64,000 nt of DNA from Nitrospinaceae bacterium. Lineage in GTDB: Bacteria > Nitrospinota > Nitrospinia > Nitrospinales > Nitrospinaceae. Shown piece after piece: positions 17,454-26,607 of the stretch. The translations under genes and the position numbers were made by a program. Position 1 is the first letter of the stretch. The number at the start of each line of letters is the position of its first letter. The notes beneath the pieces are model-generated. The model worked only from the letters and a program-made list of their open reading frames with translations. It made no database searches and was not told the DNA's origin. Location: the NCBI GenBank assembly GCA_029261395.1, contig JAJDBJ010000030.1:1-64000 (forward strand). Reading direction: 5' to 3'.

Positions 17454-17726
17454 TTAAAAATCGTATTCGAGAAGGGGCGGTTGTTTGAAGTCGGGGTCGA
17501 TGGGTTTGTCCGTGGATGTGATTTTCAGGTTTTCAGGATTTTCAACGAACAGGTCGACATATCCGCATTGGGCACAGACCCGCGGTTGGAGGGGTACTTT
17601 TTTCTCAATGCCATGGTCTTTGCGGACGACCATGATCAATTCCAGATCCCTGCTGGTGCGAAGGCCGATCTCCCCCTTGAGAACACTTTGGGTGCCGCAT
17701 TTACTGCAGGTGTTGGGGTCGCTCAT
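17454..17726 (-). CDS. Small zinc-ribbon-like protein
   Basis: A 90-residue protein with CSKC near the N-terminus and CAQC about 45 residues later, the layout of a zinc ribbon. Between them is a beta-rich stretch (RDLELIMVVRKD). The C-terminal third is acidic and proline-rich. GGAGG stands 6 bases before the ATG. I recognise no named family; small conserved zinc-ribbon proteins of this kind are common in environmental genomes. It lies between sdhC and the HU gene on the same strand. Confidence 0.65.
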   Translation of the reverse strand: MSDPNTCSKCGTQSVLKGEIGLRTSRDLELIMVVRKDHGIEKKVPLQPRVCAQCGYVDLFVENPENLKITSTDKPIDPDFKQPPLLEYDF

Positions 17727-17862
17727 ATCCAGCCTCCGGGTAAGGGATTCCGGACTGAGGGAAAGGCTTGGTACTTCCCAAACCTCCCTCGGTTCGAAAT
17801 TCAGTCAGAAGAAAATTATAGCACAAATACCGCAGGCCGGATTTGCGCAATAACGTCTTCCC

Positions 17863-18198
17863 TTACGCTGCAAAAACGGGCGTCTGAGCCGTTTCTACGT
17901 AAACCGGACGTTCGGTGGTGCGCTCACGGTTGATCAGCTGGTTCAGTTCCTTGCTGGCATGGAATACCGGCTTTTTGCGGGCAGGAATCTGAATAGGCTC
18001 ACCGGTTACCGGTTTCTTGCCGACGCGGGCTTCATACTCTTTCAGGCGAAATGAACCAAATCCCTGAATGACGACACGGCCATCTTTTTCCAGATTGGTC
18101 ATGATGCCGTTAATGAAGGCCAGCAGGGTTCGATCCGCTTCCTGCTTGGAAATATTCATCTTGGCGGCCAGTTTATTGGCTAATTCGGAGCGTATCAT
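17863..18198 (-). CDS. HU/IHF-family DNA-binding protein
   Basis: A 111-residue histone-like protein with the HU/IHF fold: MIRSELANKLAAKMNISKQEAD, VVIQGFGSFRL, and the DNA-bending arm ARVGKKPVTGEPIQIPARKKPVFHASKEL. It binds and bends DNA. The core ends near residue 90; a further 20 residues (ERPVYVETAQTPVFAA) form an unusual tail. The frame is open from 18231, but the ATG at 18198 has GAGGAA before it and fits the family start. The -GEPIQIPAR- arm fits either HU or IHF. Confidence 0.88.
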   Translation of the reverse strand: MIRSELANKLAAKMNISKQEADRTLLAFINGIMTNLEKDGRVVIQGFGSFRLKEYEARVGKKPVTGEPIQIPARKKPVFHASKELNQLINRERTTERPVYVETAQTPVFAA

Positions 18199-18229
18199 GG
18201 GGTTCCTCGGGTTAAGGTTTGTCAATTTC

Positions 18230-18257
18230 ACATTAGTTACTTCAAGAGTCGTGCCAA
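18230..18257 (-). promoter_or_regulatory. Candidate promoter of the HU gene
   Basis: On the minus strand TTGGCA (18252-18257) and TAATGT (18230-18235) are 16 bases apart. The same bases (18241-18257) also read TTGGCACG-N4-TTGAA, one mismatch from a sigma-54 site. Confidence 0.4.
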
Positions 18258-18398
18258 AATAGGTTGAAATATTAAGTGATTGATTTAGAATGATTTAAAA
18301 AAATGGGGGTTAGGCGGGTTGTCTTGAAATCGTATAGTTTTTAATAAATCGGTGTATGGAAAGCTGTACTACCCCTAAATGAGGAGTTATCAATATAA

Positions 18399-19331
18399 AT
18401 GAAAACTTTGATCTACCTGACTCACCCCCATGTTGAGGCCTGGAACTTCCAGGATCGTCATAGGGAGCAATTTAGTAGACACTTGCCGGGGGGTTCGGTG
18501 GTAATTTGCCGAAATTCAAAGGAATTTCTGGCGGAATTGCCTACGGCGGAAGGGGTGATCGTCTGGTACTTCAAGCGCGAGTGGCAAAAGATTTCGCCTC
18601 AGTTGAAATGGATCGCTACCCCAGCCGCTGGCAATGACTGGATTGATGTGGAACCCGGCTCAAACCTTCCCGTGCTGTTCGGCAGTTTTCATGGCCAGAT
18701 GATGGCTGAGAGCGTTCTGGGGGCGGCTCTCTATTTCTGTAAGGCGTTGCAATTCTCGCGTGATCTGCAGAAAAAGAAAAAGTGGGGCCGTGTTAAAATT
18801 TCGCAAAGAATCACGTCTCTCTACCAAAAGAGAGTAGCAATTTTAGGATTCGGACATATCGGCCAGATCATCGGTCGCGCCTTCAAGCCCTTCGGGTGTC
18901 GCCTCACCGGGGTGAAACGCGGGGCTGTCGAGTTGCCGGATTATTTTGATGGCGGTGACAAGATCGTATTGGTCGATCAATTGATGGAAGTTTTACCGGA
19001 GACCGATCACTTGGTTTTTGTTCTCCCCGGCGGGGTGGAAACGGAGGGACTGTTCACCCGCGAGCATTTCAGGCAACTGCCGCGCCATTGCATCGTATAC
19101 AACGTCGGACGCGGTAACGTGTACCGCGAAGACGATATCGTCCACGCCCTGCGCGAGAAACAAATCGCCGGTGCCTACCTCGACGTGTTTGAAACTGAGC
19201 CACTACCTGAAACTTCCGAGTTGTGGGGTATGGAGAACGTACTCATCCAGCCACACCTGTCTGCCGCCTCGCCGCATTACCTCGACTTGTTCATCGAGGA
19301 ATTAGCCCTTAAATTAAAAAATAAGCTTTAG
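18399..19331 (+). CDS. D-2-hydroxyacid dehydrogenase family protein
   Basis: A 310-residue NAD(P)-dependent dehydrogenase of the D-isomer 2-hydroxyacid family (glyoxylate/hydroxypyruvate reductase or phosphoglycerate dehydrogenase-like). The nucleotide-binding motif GFGHIGQIIG, the catalytic Arg in NVGRGNV, the Glu in DVFETEPLP and the His in IQPHLSAASPHY are all present. It lacks the C-terminal ACT domain of SerA. The substrate is unknown. GAGGAG lies 11 bases before the ATG. It is divergent from the HU gene. Confidence 0.85.
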   Translation: MKTLIYLTHPHVEAWNFQDRHREQFSRHLPGGSVVICRNSKEFLAELPTAEGVIVWYFKREWQKISPQLKWIATPAAGNDWIDVEPGSNLPVLFGSFHGQMMAESVLGAALYFCKALQFSRDLQKKKKWGRVKISQRITSLYQKRVAILGFGHIGQIIGRAFKPFGCRLTGVKRGAVELPDYFDGGDKIVLVDQLMEVLPETDHLVFVLPGGVETEGLFTREHFRQLPRHCIVYNVGRGNVYREDDIVHALREKQIAGAYLDVFETEPLPETSELWGMENVLIQPHLSAASPHYLDLFIEELALKLKNKL

Positions 19332-19355
19332 ACAGGGTCACAGGATCAAACCCCC

Positions 19356-19441
19356 GATTCTTCGTCGGCTTTGCCTCCTCAGAATGACAACTAAAAGCAA
19401 CGCTTTGTCATTCTGAGCCAACGGAGTGGAGTGAAGAATCT
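19356..19441. repeat. Palindromic intergenic repeat, family 1, copy B
   Basis: GATTCTTCGTCGGC...CTCAGAATGACA and TTGTCATTCTGAG...GAAGAATCT form two inverted arms around a short centre. It lies between the hydroxyacid dehydrogenase and DUF4197 genes. Confidence 0.78.
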
Positions 19442-19576
19442 GGATTTTAAATGTCCGGTCCATTCCTTCTTTTATCCTGTTATTTTGTTAAATTTTTTGA
19501 GGTTGGTTTGCGGAGGCACTCCCCGTTACACTGAATAGGTTGAACAATTAATTAAAGAACCTGAAGGAGAGAGTGC

Positions 19577-20305
19577 ATGAAGCCGATCCAAAAAATTCTG
19601 GGGATGTTGGTCGTGATGGTAATGATGGCGGGTTGTGCCGAGTTGGACCAGCTCGCGAAAAACGTGCAAGGCTCCATGCCCCAAGAAAACTCGCTAGGCA
19701 AGATTATCGCCGGGCTGAAGGAAGCCCTCTCCATCGGAACCGGTAATGCGGTGTTGGATGTCTCCCATGTCGGCGGTTACTTTAAAAACCAGGCCATCAA
19801 AATTCTGCTTCCGCAGGAAATCCAGCAAACGGGCGACATGCTTCGGAAATTCGGGTTCGGCAAAGTGGTCAATGATTTCGAGCATAGTATGAACACCGCC
19901 GCCGAGCAGGCCGCGCCGAAAGCGAAAGCGATTTTCATCGACGCCATCACCCAGATGACGTTCGACGACGCCCGACGGATTTTAAATGGACCCGATACCG
20001 CCGCCACGGACTATCTCAAGGCAAAAACCTCTATAGACATCGCTGGGTTGTTCCGCCCCATTATCACCGACAGCATGAATAAAGTCGGCGTGACGCGTTT
20101 GTACAAGCAGATGGTCGAGCCTCTCAAGATGTTACCGATTGATTCGCCGGTGCCGGTCGACCTCGACGCCTACGTGACTGAAAAAGCGCTGAACGGATTG
20201 TTCCTCATGGTCGCCGAAGAAGAGAAAAAAATTCGGCTCAATCCCGCCGCCCGCGTCACCGACCTTCTCAAAGACGTCTTCGGCAATATGCGGGGGAAAT
20301 ATTAA
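19577..20305 (+). CDS. DUF4197 lipoprotein
   Basis: A 242-residue DUF4197 family protein. The N-terminus is a lipoprotein signal ([11 protein letters not shown], Cys at residue 20), so it is likely anchored in a membrane facing the periplasm. The mature part is alpha-helical, with the family-like segments [30 protein letters not shown] and [22 protein letters not shown]. The function of the family is unknown. AAGGAGAGAG lies before the ATG. Its stop overlaps that of the convergent gatA by 4 bases. Confidence 0.87.
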   Translation: MKPIQKILGMLVVMVMMAGCAELDQLAKNVQGSMPQENSLGKIIAGLKEALSIGTGNAVLDVSHVGGYFKNQAIKILLPQEIQQTGDMLRKFGFGKVVNDFEHSMNTAAEQAAPKAKAIFIDAITQMTFDDARRILNGPDTAATDYLKAKTSIDIAGLFRPIITDSMNKVGVTRLYKQMVEPLKMLPIDSPVPVDLDAYVTEKALNGLFLMVAEEEKKIRLNPAARVTDLLKDVFGNMRGKY

Positions 20306-21753
20306 AGAGCCGGGTGTTGCAGGTGGTGCTCGGTGGTCTGCTGATATTGGTGGGCGACGTTGAGGAGTGTCGCTTCGTCAAAGTAATTGCCCATCAACTG
20401 CAGGCCGATGGGTAAATTCTCTTGCGATAGGCCGCAGGGAATCGACATCGCGGGGATACCCGCCAGGTTGGCGGAGATGGTGAAGATGTCCGACAGGTAC
20501 ATCTGCAGGGGATCGTCCAGCTTCTCGCCCAGTTTGAAGGCTGGTACCGGCGCGATCGGGCTCACCATCACATCGCACTTCTTGTAGGCTTCCTCGAAAT
20601 CCTGTTTGATCAGCGTCCGTGCTTTCTGTCCCTTCAGATAATAGGCGTCGTAATAGCCGGAACTGAGCACGAACGTGCCGAGTAGAATCCGGCGTTTGAC
20701 TTCCTCGCCGAAACCTTCCTCGCGTGTGTTGGTGTACATGTCCATCAGGTTGTCGGCGTGCTCTGACCGGTAGCCGTACTTCACGCCGTCGTAGCGCGAC
20801 AGGTTGGCGCTGGCTTCGGCGCAGGCGAGAATGTAATACGTCGCCACCGCGTACTCGGTGTGCGGCAGGGAAACCTCTATCGCCTGCATGCCCATCGACT
20901 CCAGAGTTTTGATTCCCTCCTGCACGGCCTTCTCGACATTCGCATCCAGCCCTTTCTTGAAATATTCTTTGGGGATGCCGATCTTGAGTCCTTTGACGTC
21001 GTTCGACAACGTCGCGGTGAAGTCGGGTAATGGCACGTTGGCGGAGGTGGAGTCCATCGGATCGTGTCCACCGATAACGTTCATCAGCACCGCCGCGTCT
21101 TCCGCTGTTTTGGTCATCGGGCCGATCTGGTCGAACGACGACGCGAACGCTACCAGCCCGAACCGTGACACCCGGCCATAAGTCGGTTTGAGTCCGGTGA
21201 TGCCGCAGAACGCCGCCGGTTGGCGGATGGAGCCGCCGGTATCGCTTCCCAGAGCGCCCATGCATTCGTTGGCCGCCACCGCCGCGCCGGAGCCGCCACT
21301 GGAGCCTCCGGGCACGCGATTGAGGTCCCACGGATTTTTGGTGGCTTTAAAGTAGGAGTTTTCGTTGGAGGAACCCATCGCGAATTCGTCCATATTGGTT
21401 TTGCCGATCAGCACCGCCCCGGCGGCTTTCAGTCGTTGAACGACGGTCGCATCGTAAGGTGATACAAAATTTTCGAGGATACGCGAGGCGCAGGTGGTGC
21501 GCGTGTCCTTCATGCAGATCAGATCCTTGAGTGCAATGGGAATGCCCAGTAGAGGTGCGTCTTCCCCGGCGGCGAGTTTTTTATCCGCCGCCTCCGCCTG
21601 TTGCCGCGCGATATCGCGTGTCAGGTGAACGTAGGCCTGCACCTGGTTGTCCACTGCGTCGATACGTTTGTAAACAGCGTCCAGCAGTTCCACTGCGGAA
21701 TATTTTTTTTCGAGCAGTTGATGCTTCGCTTGGGTGATAGTGGGCTGATGCAT
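20302..21753 (-). CDS. gatA: Asp-tRNA(Asn)/Glu-tRNA(Gln) amidotransferase subunit A
   Basis: A protein of 483 residues, the amidase subunit of GatCAB, which frees ammonia from glutamine and helps convert misacylated Glu-tRNA(Gln) or Asp-tRNA(Asn). The amidase triad is seen: Lys in IALKDLICM, and the two serines in [12 protein letters not shown] and [12 protein letters not shown]. The open frame extends 25 codons upstream, but the ATG at 21753 fits the family and follows the gatC stop by one base. gatB is not in the window. Confidence 0.93.
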   Translation of the reverse strand: MHQPTITQAKHQLLEKKYSAVELLDAVYKRIDAVDNQVQAYVHLTRDIARQQAEAADKKLAAGEDAPLLGIPIALKDLICMKDTRTTCASRILENFVSPYDATVVQRLKAAGAVLIGKTNMDEFAMGSSNENSYFKATKNPWDLNRVPGGSSGGSGAAVAANECMGALGSDTGGSIRQPAAFCGITGLKPTYGRVSRFGLVAFASSFDQIGPMTKTAEDAAVLMNVIGGHDPMDSTSANVPLPDFTATLSNDVKGLKIGIPKEYFKKGLDANVEKAVQEGIKTLESMGMQAIEVSLPHTEYAVATYYILACAEASANLSRYDGVKYGYRSEHADNLMDMYTNTREEGFGEEVKRRILLGTFVLSSGYYDAYYLKGQKARTLIKQDFEEAYKKCDVMVSPIAPVPAFKLGEKLDDPLQMYLSDIFTISANLAGIPAMSIPCGLSQENLPIGLQLMGNYFDEATLLNVAHQYQQTTEHHLQHPAL

Positions 21754-21754
21754 G

Positions 21755-22039
21755 TCAGATGATCTGCGGAACTTCGTAGTGGTCCTTGTCCTGCCGGGGT
21801 GCGAGGGACAGGTATTTGCCGTCTTCAAAGAGGGTTTTCACTTCGTCTTCGCGGAACACGTTTTGGAGAGGTAAAACGTGCGACGTCGGTTCCACGTTCT
21901 CGGTGTCGAGTTGATTCAACTGATCGATATGCTGAAGGATGCCTTCGAACTGGCGACCCAGGCGGAGTTGCTCCTCTTCAGTGAGCTTCAGTCGGGCCAG
22001 AAGGGCAATCTTTTCTATATCAAAGGAATCGGAAGACAT
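21755..22039 (-). CDS. gatC: Asp-tRNA(Asn)/Glu-tRNA(Gln) amidotransferase subunit C
   Basis: A 94-residue GatC, the small belt-like subunit that holds GatA and GatB together. [19 protein letters not shown] at the start and [17 protein letters not shown] later are typical. I chose the ATG at 22039 since the family starts here, though no Shine-Dalgarno precedes it. The frame is open up to an ATG at 22111 inside the previous gene, which would add 24 unlikely residues. A strong terminator sits only about 20 bases upstream (see findings). Confidence 0.9.
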   Translation of the reverse strand: MSSDSFDIEKIALLARLKLTEEEQLRLGRQFEGILQHIDQLNQLDTENVEPTSHVLPLQNVFREDEVKTLFEDGKYLSLAPRQDKDHYEVPQII

Positions 22040-22059
22040 GATGGGGACCGGGAGGGAAA

Positions 22060-22090
22060 CAAAAAAACAAAGCGGAGAACTATTCTCCGC
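22060..22090 (-). terminator. Rho-independent terminator with stop codon in its loop
   Basis: On the minus strand GCGGAGAA-TAG-TTCTCCGC is a perfect 8-base stem (22072-22090), followed by TTTGTTTTTTTG. The three-base loop is the TAG stop of the 70-residue gene. On the plus strand the stem is also followed by a T-rich run. Confidence 0.8.
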
Positions 22091-22292
22091 CGCCTTTTTT
22101 CTTTTTCGCATTTTCCGCTTTTTTCTTTTCCATGTAAACGATCTTGCCCACTTTACGGGTCAGTCGCTTGTATTTTTTCTGGACCTTGCGGACATCCGGA
22201 TCGTACTTGGTGTCGCCTGCCTTCTTCTGGACACCGTCCAGCTTGGTTTTGGTGGTGGAAATATGGGTTTTCAACTGCTCCATTGTTGCCAT
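22080..22292 (-). CDS. Small basic protein of unknown function
   Basis: A 70-residue, strongly basic, Lys-rich protein, probably helical, with a GGGE end. AGAGGAAG stands 5 bases before the ATG, a strong ribosome site, and a terminator is built onto its stop codon; both support a real gene. The composition suggests nucleic-acid or ribosome binding, but I recognise no family. It lies directly upstream of gatCA on the same strand. Confidence 0.65.
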   Translation of the reverse strand: MATMEQLKTHISTTKTKLDGVQKKAGDTKYDPDVRKVQKKYKRLTRKVGKIVYMEKKKAENAKKKKGGGE

Positions 22293-22397
22293 AAAACTTC
22301 CTCTAAGTGTGGATAGTAAATTGGAAAGTACAGTTTATATCAGATTTCGGCGGGTTACTCAACGCTAAAACATGAGGCCGATCACGCGAATCTATAT

Positions 22398-23807
22398 TTA
22401 TACCTTGGATTTCACACCTTCGATTTCCGAGACGATTACGCGGTTGCGGCCTTTTCTTTTGGCCTGGTAAAGGGCCTGATCGGCCAGTTTGATCACCGCT
22501 TCAACGGTTTTGGCTTTTTTGGTCGGATTGGCCAGTCCGATACTGATAGTGATCTGGACCTTTTTCCCGTTGTTCTTTTTGGCTCTCCTCCGATCGAAGG
22601 AGGAGGTGGGTTCGCGCTTGGAGTTGGGCTTGCGGATGTAAAAATCCCGTTCTTCCAGTTTCCGGCGCACCTTGTTGGCGAACATATAGGCGTCTTCTGC
22701 CGAGACCCCCATGAACAACGCGCAGAATTCCTCGCCGCCATAACGGTAGACGCGATCCCCCAGCTCTTCACTCAGCAGGCTCCCCACCAGCCGCAACACG
22801 TTATCGCCTTCATCGTGGCCGTAATTGTCGTTGAAGGCTTTGAAATGGTCGATATCCATCATGGCGATGGCGTATTCGCCGGACAGATGGGAGAGGCGTT
22901 CGTCCAGAGCCCGGCGGTTGGGGATATCGGTCAATTCATCGACGTAAACCCGGTGCCAGTAAGATCTGAAAATCGCATGGAGCAGGATGGCGCAGATAAT
23001 CGTAAAAGCCGCTACAATTTGCAGAGAGGGATAGGAACTGATTATCTCACTAGCGAACTCGGTTTGGTATGCTTTGAGATCCTCTGGAGAACGTTTAATC
23101 CATTTATAGAGCTCTCTGATTTCAGTTTGTTTGAAAATTTCCGAATATAATGCGATACCCGCCCAAAGGCCTGCCATCAGCGGAATCATGGTGATTCCGA
23201 GCACTCGGAGAAAGGGTTTGACGAAACGATCCTTCTGAAAAAAGATCACCACACTAAAAATGGCCAGGGAAGCCAGAGCCAATTGCGGGAGTAAAAATCC
23301 ATTCCTCGGATTAAGTCCAGGAATAATTTTAAGGTAGGCGATTTTGCTGAATAGAGACACATCCCGTGCCACAAGATAACCCAGAACGAGAATGGGAACC
23401 AGCGACATGGCTAGCCGTCCGGCATTGGGAAGATCCATCGGACGGGTTTCACGGATACTGAAAATTATCGCCAGAGTCAACGGAAAGGACATGGCAACCA
23501 CATAATAAAGACCCTTCACGCCGATACCCAGAGGCTGAAGTGTCAGGGGGTTGAACAGGAGAAAGCTTATTCCCAGTAAGAGCATAACGGAGAACAGGAT
23601 GCGGTTCTGGTTCAGCTTAAAACACAGGAATCCCACCAATGCAAAACCCATATACAAGGGATACTGGAAAAAATGAGTGAATCCATGGAGGAGGGTGTGC
23701 TCATCACCTTCTACCGTTTTGGAGTTGATATCCAAAAATAAAATCAGTATCAGGGGAATCAGCCCGAGGCCGGCATAGATCAAATAGACTTTGTTGGACT
23801 TGGACAA
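22398..23807 (-). CDS. Membrane-bound diguanylate cyclase (GGDEF)
   Basis: A 469-residue protein with about eight N-terminal membrane helices (to roughly residue 290) and a C-terminal GGDEF domain. The domain starts with DELTDIPNRRALDERL, has MMDIDHFKAFND and the active-site loop YRYGGEEF, so cyclic-di-GMP synthesis is likely. I see no RxxD product-inhibition site before GGEEF. An insert rich in Arg and Lys (REPTSSFDRRRAKKNNGKK) precedes the last strand. The start is TTG at 23807, with AGGGAG 6 bases before it. The sensed signal is unknown. Confidence 0.88.
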   Translation of the reverse strand: MSKSNKVYLIYAGLGLIPLILILFLDINSKTVEGDEHTLLHGFTHFFQYPLYMGFALVGFLCFKLNQNRILFSVMLLLGISFLLFNPLTLQPLGIGVKGLYYVVAMSFPLTLAIIFSIRETRPMDLPNAGRLAMSLVPILVLGYLVARDVSLFSKIAYLKIIPGLNPRNGFLLPQLALASLAIFSVVIFFQKDRFVKPFLRVLGITMIPLMAGLWAGIALYSEIFKQTEIRELYKWIKRSPEDLKAYQTEFASEIISSYPSLQIVAAFTIICAILLHAIFRSYWHRVYVDELTDIPNRRALDERLSHLSGEYAIAMMDIDHFKAFNDNYGHDEGDNVLRLVGSLLSEELGDRVYRYGGEEFCALFMGVSAEDAYMFANKVRRKLEERDFYIRKPNSKREPTSSFDRRRAKKNNGKKVQITISIGLANPTKKAKTVEAVIKLADQALYQAKRKGRNRVIVSEIEGVKSKV

Positions 23808-23946
23808 GCGGAACTCCCTAAAAACGGTGATAATTGGCGTATATCAAAGGATAACAGGTTTTTTAATGAATCCAACAGTAAATGTAAATTAAATCGGAAA
23901 AAAATAATTCAGCCTGATAGAGCCATAAAATGTCAGGAAGGCTTCT

Positions 23947-26493
23947 TTATAAATCCTTATGGTCAGTGATCCGGATAGCGGTGCCGTCGGTGGTGATGCG
24001 GATGGCACCCTGCAGATCGGTTCGCCACAGAGTGGCTCCCTGTTGACGGTAACGTTCCACAATATTGGGATGCGGATGATGAAATATATTGAAGCGTCCG
24101 CTGGAGACGATGACGTCCTTCGGCCCGACTGCCCGGATGAAATCCGGATGGCTCGACGTGCGACTGCCGTGGTGCGGGGCCTTCAGGATTCCCGCCTGCA
24201 GGGGGGCATTGTGCTCCACCAGATACCGTTCGGCTTTTTCGGTGATGTCTCCCGTCAGTAACAGGCTGAACGCGCCGTATTCGATTTTCCAGACCATCGA
24301 CAAATCATTGCCGATCCTTGGAGGGGTGACAGGCTTTTTCTGGGCGATAAACTCTGGCGTGGGGTGGAGCAGTGTCAGGCGTACTTCACCAATGCTCCAG
24401 GGTTGCCCCGGTTGCAGGGGGATGGGGAGGGTCTCGCGGTCGATCAGGCGCGACTTCAACCGGTCGATGCGATGATCGACGAGAGCAGGACGCCGCTCCA
24501 GAAAATGGCCGATGGAAACCAGTTTGGTGAGTGATTCCAGTCCGCTGATATGGTCGTGATCGGAATGGGTGGCACCGACATAGTTGAGTCCCCACAGTCC
24601 GCGGTTCCAGAGAAACGGTGCGACGACGAGTTTGCCGACATCCAGACTGTTGCGGAAATAACCGCCGCCATCCAACAACAGAGTCTCGCCGTTGGGGAAT
24701 TCCATATAAATGGACTCGCCCTGTCCGACGTCCAGCAGATAAACCGAAAGTTCCCCGTTTTTAAAAAAAGGAAACCGCGGCCAGATAAAACTGACGATCA
24801 ACGTCAGCGATGCCAACGTCAATCCCCAGGGAATGACGTTGTTCCAGCGGTCGCGAGAGTTGGCGGCCGGTTCTTTCAGCGATCTTCGGGATCGTAGCCA
24901 TGTGGGGATCGCTAGCAACAGCGCGTAATAAAGAATCGGCCAGATCGCCGGCGGCGTTGGCACATAAAAGGACATGAAGGGTAGATTGGCGGCCAACTGT
25001 GGCAGGCTGACGTAAATCTGGAGCAGTCCTGCGGTCAAGGGCATCAGCAAAGCCCCGAGAGGTTCATAGAACAAAGCCAACAGGGAGGTCAGCAGACCCA
25101 GAGGAATCAGTAGGGCCGTCAGGGGCACCAACAGCAGGTTGAGAAAAATGCCGCCGATGCTGATGTGATTGAAAAAGTAAATCAGGATGGGCAGGGTTCC
25201 CAACAGCGCGGCGAGGGTGATGAACACGGTGGATTGCAAAACATCGTAGAGACGCGCACTCCAGGAGGCTTCGTTCAAGCGGGGTTTCGGCAAGCGGCGG
25301 TACCAGGGCACCTCGCCCAATTGATCCAGTGCGTCGCCCGAGGGATTTTCCATGAACTGGATGGCGAGCACGATGGTCAATAAGGCACCGAAGGAAAGTA
25401 AAAAGCCGGGTCCGACCACCGCTTCCGGGTTCCAGATCAAAATCAAAAACGCCGCGACCAGCAGGGCGTTCAGCAGATGTTTTTCGCGGTTGATCAACAC
25501 CGCGAAGAGATAGACCAGGATCATGACGCCCGCGCGCAGAGCGGAAATTTTTGCGCCAACCAGGAACATGTAGAACAGGACCGGCACGACACACAGCAGG
25601 GCGACAGTTTTTCGTCCGTAACCGAGTAGCGCCCATTGCGGACGAAACTTCCAGAGTAGATAAAATACCAGCGGATAGAGAATGAGAAAACAAGCACCCG
25701 CCACAAACCCGATATGCAAGCCGGACACCGCCATGAGATGCGCCAGTCCGGTATCGATATAAGCCTGTCGCAGCTCTTCACTCAGATAATGTTTCTCGCC
25801 GAGCAACATAGCCTTGAGCAGAGCCGCCGAGTTTTTGGGTAGGTGCCGATCGAAAAAAACCAGCATGCGTTCTCTGATCGTGCCGCGCAGAGCGGTGAAG
25901 GTACCCAACGGAACCGTTCCCAGCCGTTCGAAATAGTTCGTCTTCGACACGCCGCCCAGAACATCGATCCCCTGCGACCGCGTGTAGTGGACGTAATCGA
26001 ATCGTCCGGGATTCTTGAAATTGCGCGGACGCTTCAGTTTGATGCGGTGGATGCGTAAACGGTCGCCAGCGCGAAAGGAATTTTCTGATTGGTAGAGAGT
26101 GATGCGCGCGGTGCCACTGACGCTGATGGGAGTGGACTCTTTGTAGGTGATCTGTTCCAGGTTAACGCGGTATTGCACCTTGTCGCGAAACACCGTGGGC
26201 GTTTCTTCGACCCAACCCTCCACCACCGCGCGGTGGCCCTCCTGCACATGATTCAGAATATGATGGTCGGGTCTCAGCCGGTCCTGCCAGCCGGGAGCGG
26301 AGAATCCCAGTGGAAACAGTAAAACCAGTACCATTGCTTTGATGCGAGGGTTGCGACGTGAGTTGGAAAATAAGAATGCACCGGTGATGGCCGTCGCGAG
26401 TGACAGGAAATAGGGAAATAGAAAATTCTGCGACGCCGGTAAGGCGGCGAGAATGCCCGACAGGTAAACCAGAAAATAAGGAAGCAGAGGCAT
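23947..26493 (-). CDS. comEC: ComEC/Rec2 DNA-uptake channel protein
   Basis: An 848-residue ComEC/Rec2 protein. The N-terminal part has membrane helices and the OB-like DUF4131 domain, the middle is the Competence domain (LLKAMLLGEKHYLSEELRQAYIDTGLAHLMAVSGLH region), and the C-terminal part is a metallo-beta-lactamase-like domain (LDVGQGESIYMEF, GATHSDHDHISGLESL, LKAPHHGSRTSS). It forms the inner-membrane pore for single-stranded DNA in natural transformation. With the prepilin peptidase at 46286 it hints at competence, but no other com gene is here. Confidence 0.93.
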   Translation of the reverse strand: MPLLPYFLVYLSGILAALPASQNFLFPYFLSLATAITGAFLFSNSRRNPRIKAMVLVLLFPLGFSAPGWQDRLRPDHHILNHVQEGHRAVVEGWVEETPTVFRDKVQYRVNLEQITYKESTPISVSGTARITLYQSENSFRAGDRLRIHRIKLKRPRNFKNPGRFDYVHYTRSQGIDVLGGVSKTNYFERLGTVPLGTFTALRGTIRERMLVFFDRHLPKNSAALLKAMLLGEKHYLSEELRQAYIDTGLAHLMAVSGLHIGFVAGACFLILYPLVFYLLWKFRPQWALLGYGRKTVALLCVVPVLFYMFLVGAKISALRAGVMILVYLFAVLINREKHLLNALLVAAFLILIWNPEAVVGPGFLLSFGALLTIVLAIQFMENPSGDALDQLGEVPWYRRLPKPRLNEASWSARLYDVLQSTVFITLAALLGTLPILIYFFNHISIGGIFLNLLLVPLTALLIPLGLLTSLLALFYEPLGALLMPLTAGLLQIYVSLPQLAANLPFMSFYVPTPPAIWPILYYALLLAIPTWLRSRRSLKEPAANSRDRWNNVIPWGLTLASLTLIVSFIWPRFPFFKNGELSVYLLDVGQGESIYMEFPNGETLLLDGGGYFRNSLDVGKLVVAPFLWNRGLWGLNYVGATHSDHDHISGLESLTKLVSIGHFLERRPALVDHRIDRLKSRLIDRETLPIPLQPGQPWSIGEVRLTLLHPTPEFIAQKKPVTPPRIGNDLSMVWKIEYGAFSLLLTGDITEKAERYLVEHNAPLQAGILKAPHHGSRTSSHPDFIRAVGPKDVIVSSGRFNIFHHPHPNIVERYRQQGATLWRTDLQGAIRITTDGTAIRITDHKDL

Positions 26494-26607
26494 CGTCCTT
26501 TTCCAGTCCGTTAAACAGGGAGTATCCGAATGGGGAATCGAGGGGGAGTGTAACCCAATTTGGATCGTGGTGCGAAATATTTTTGGGGAGAAAACAGGTG
26601 GGGCGGA

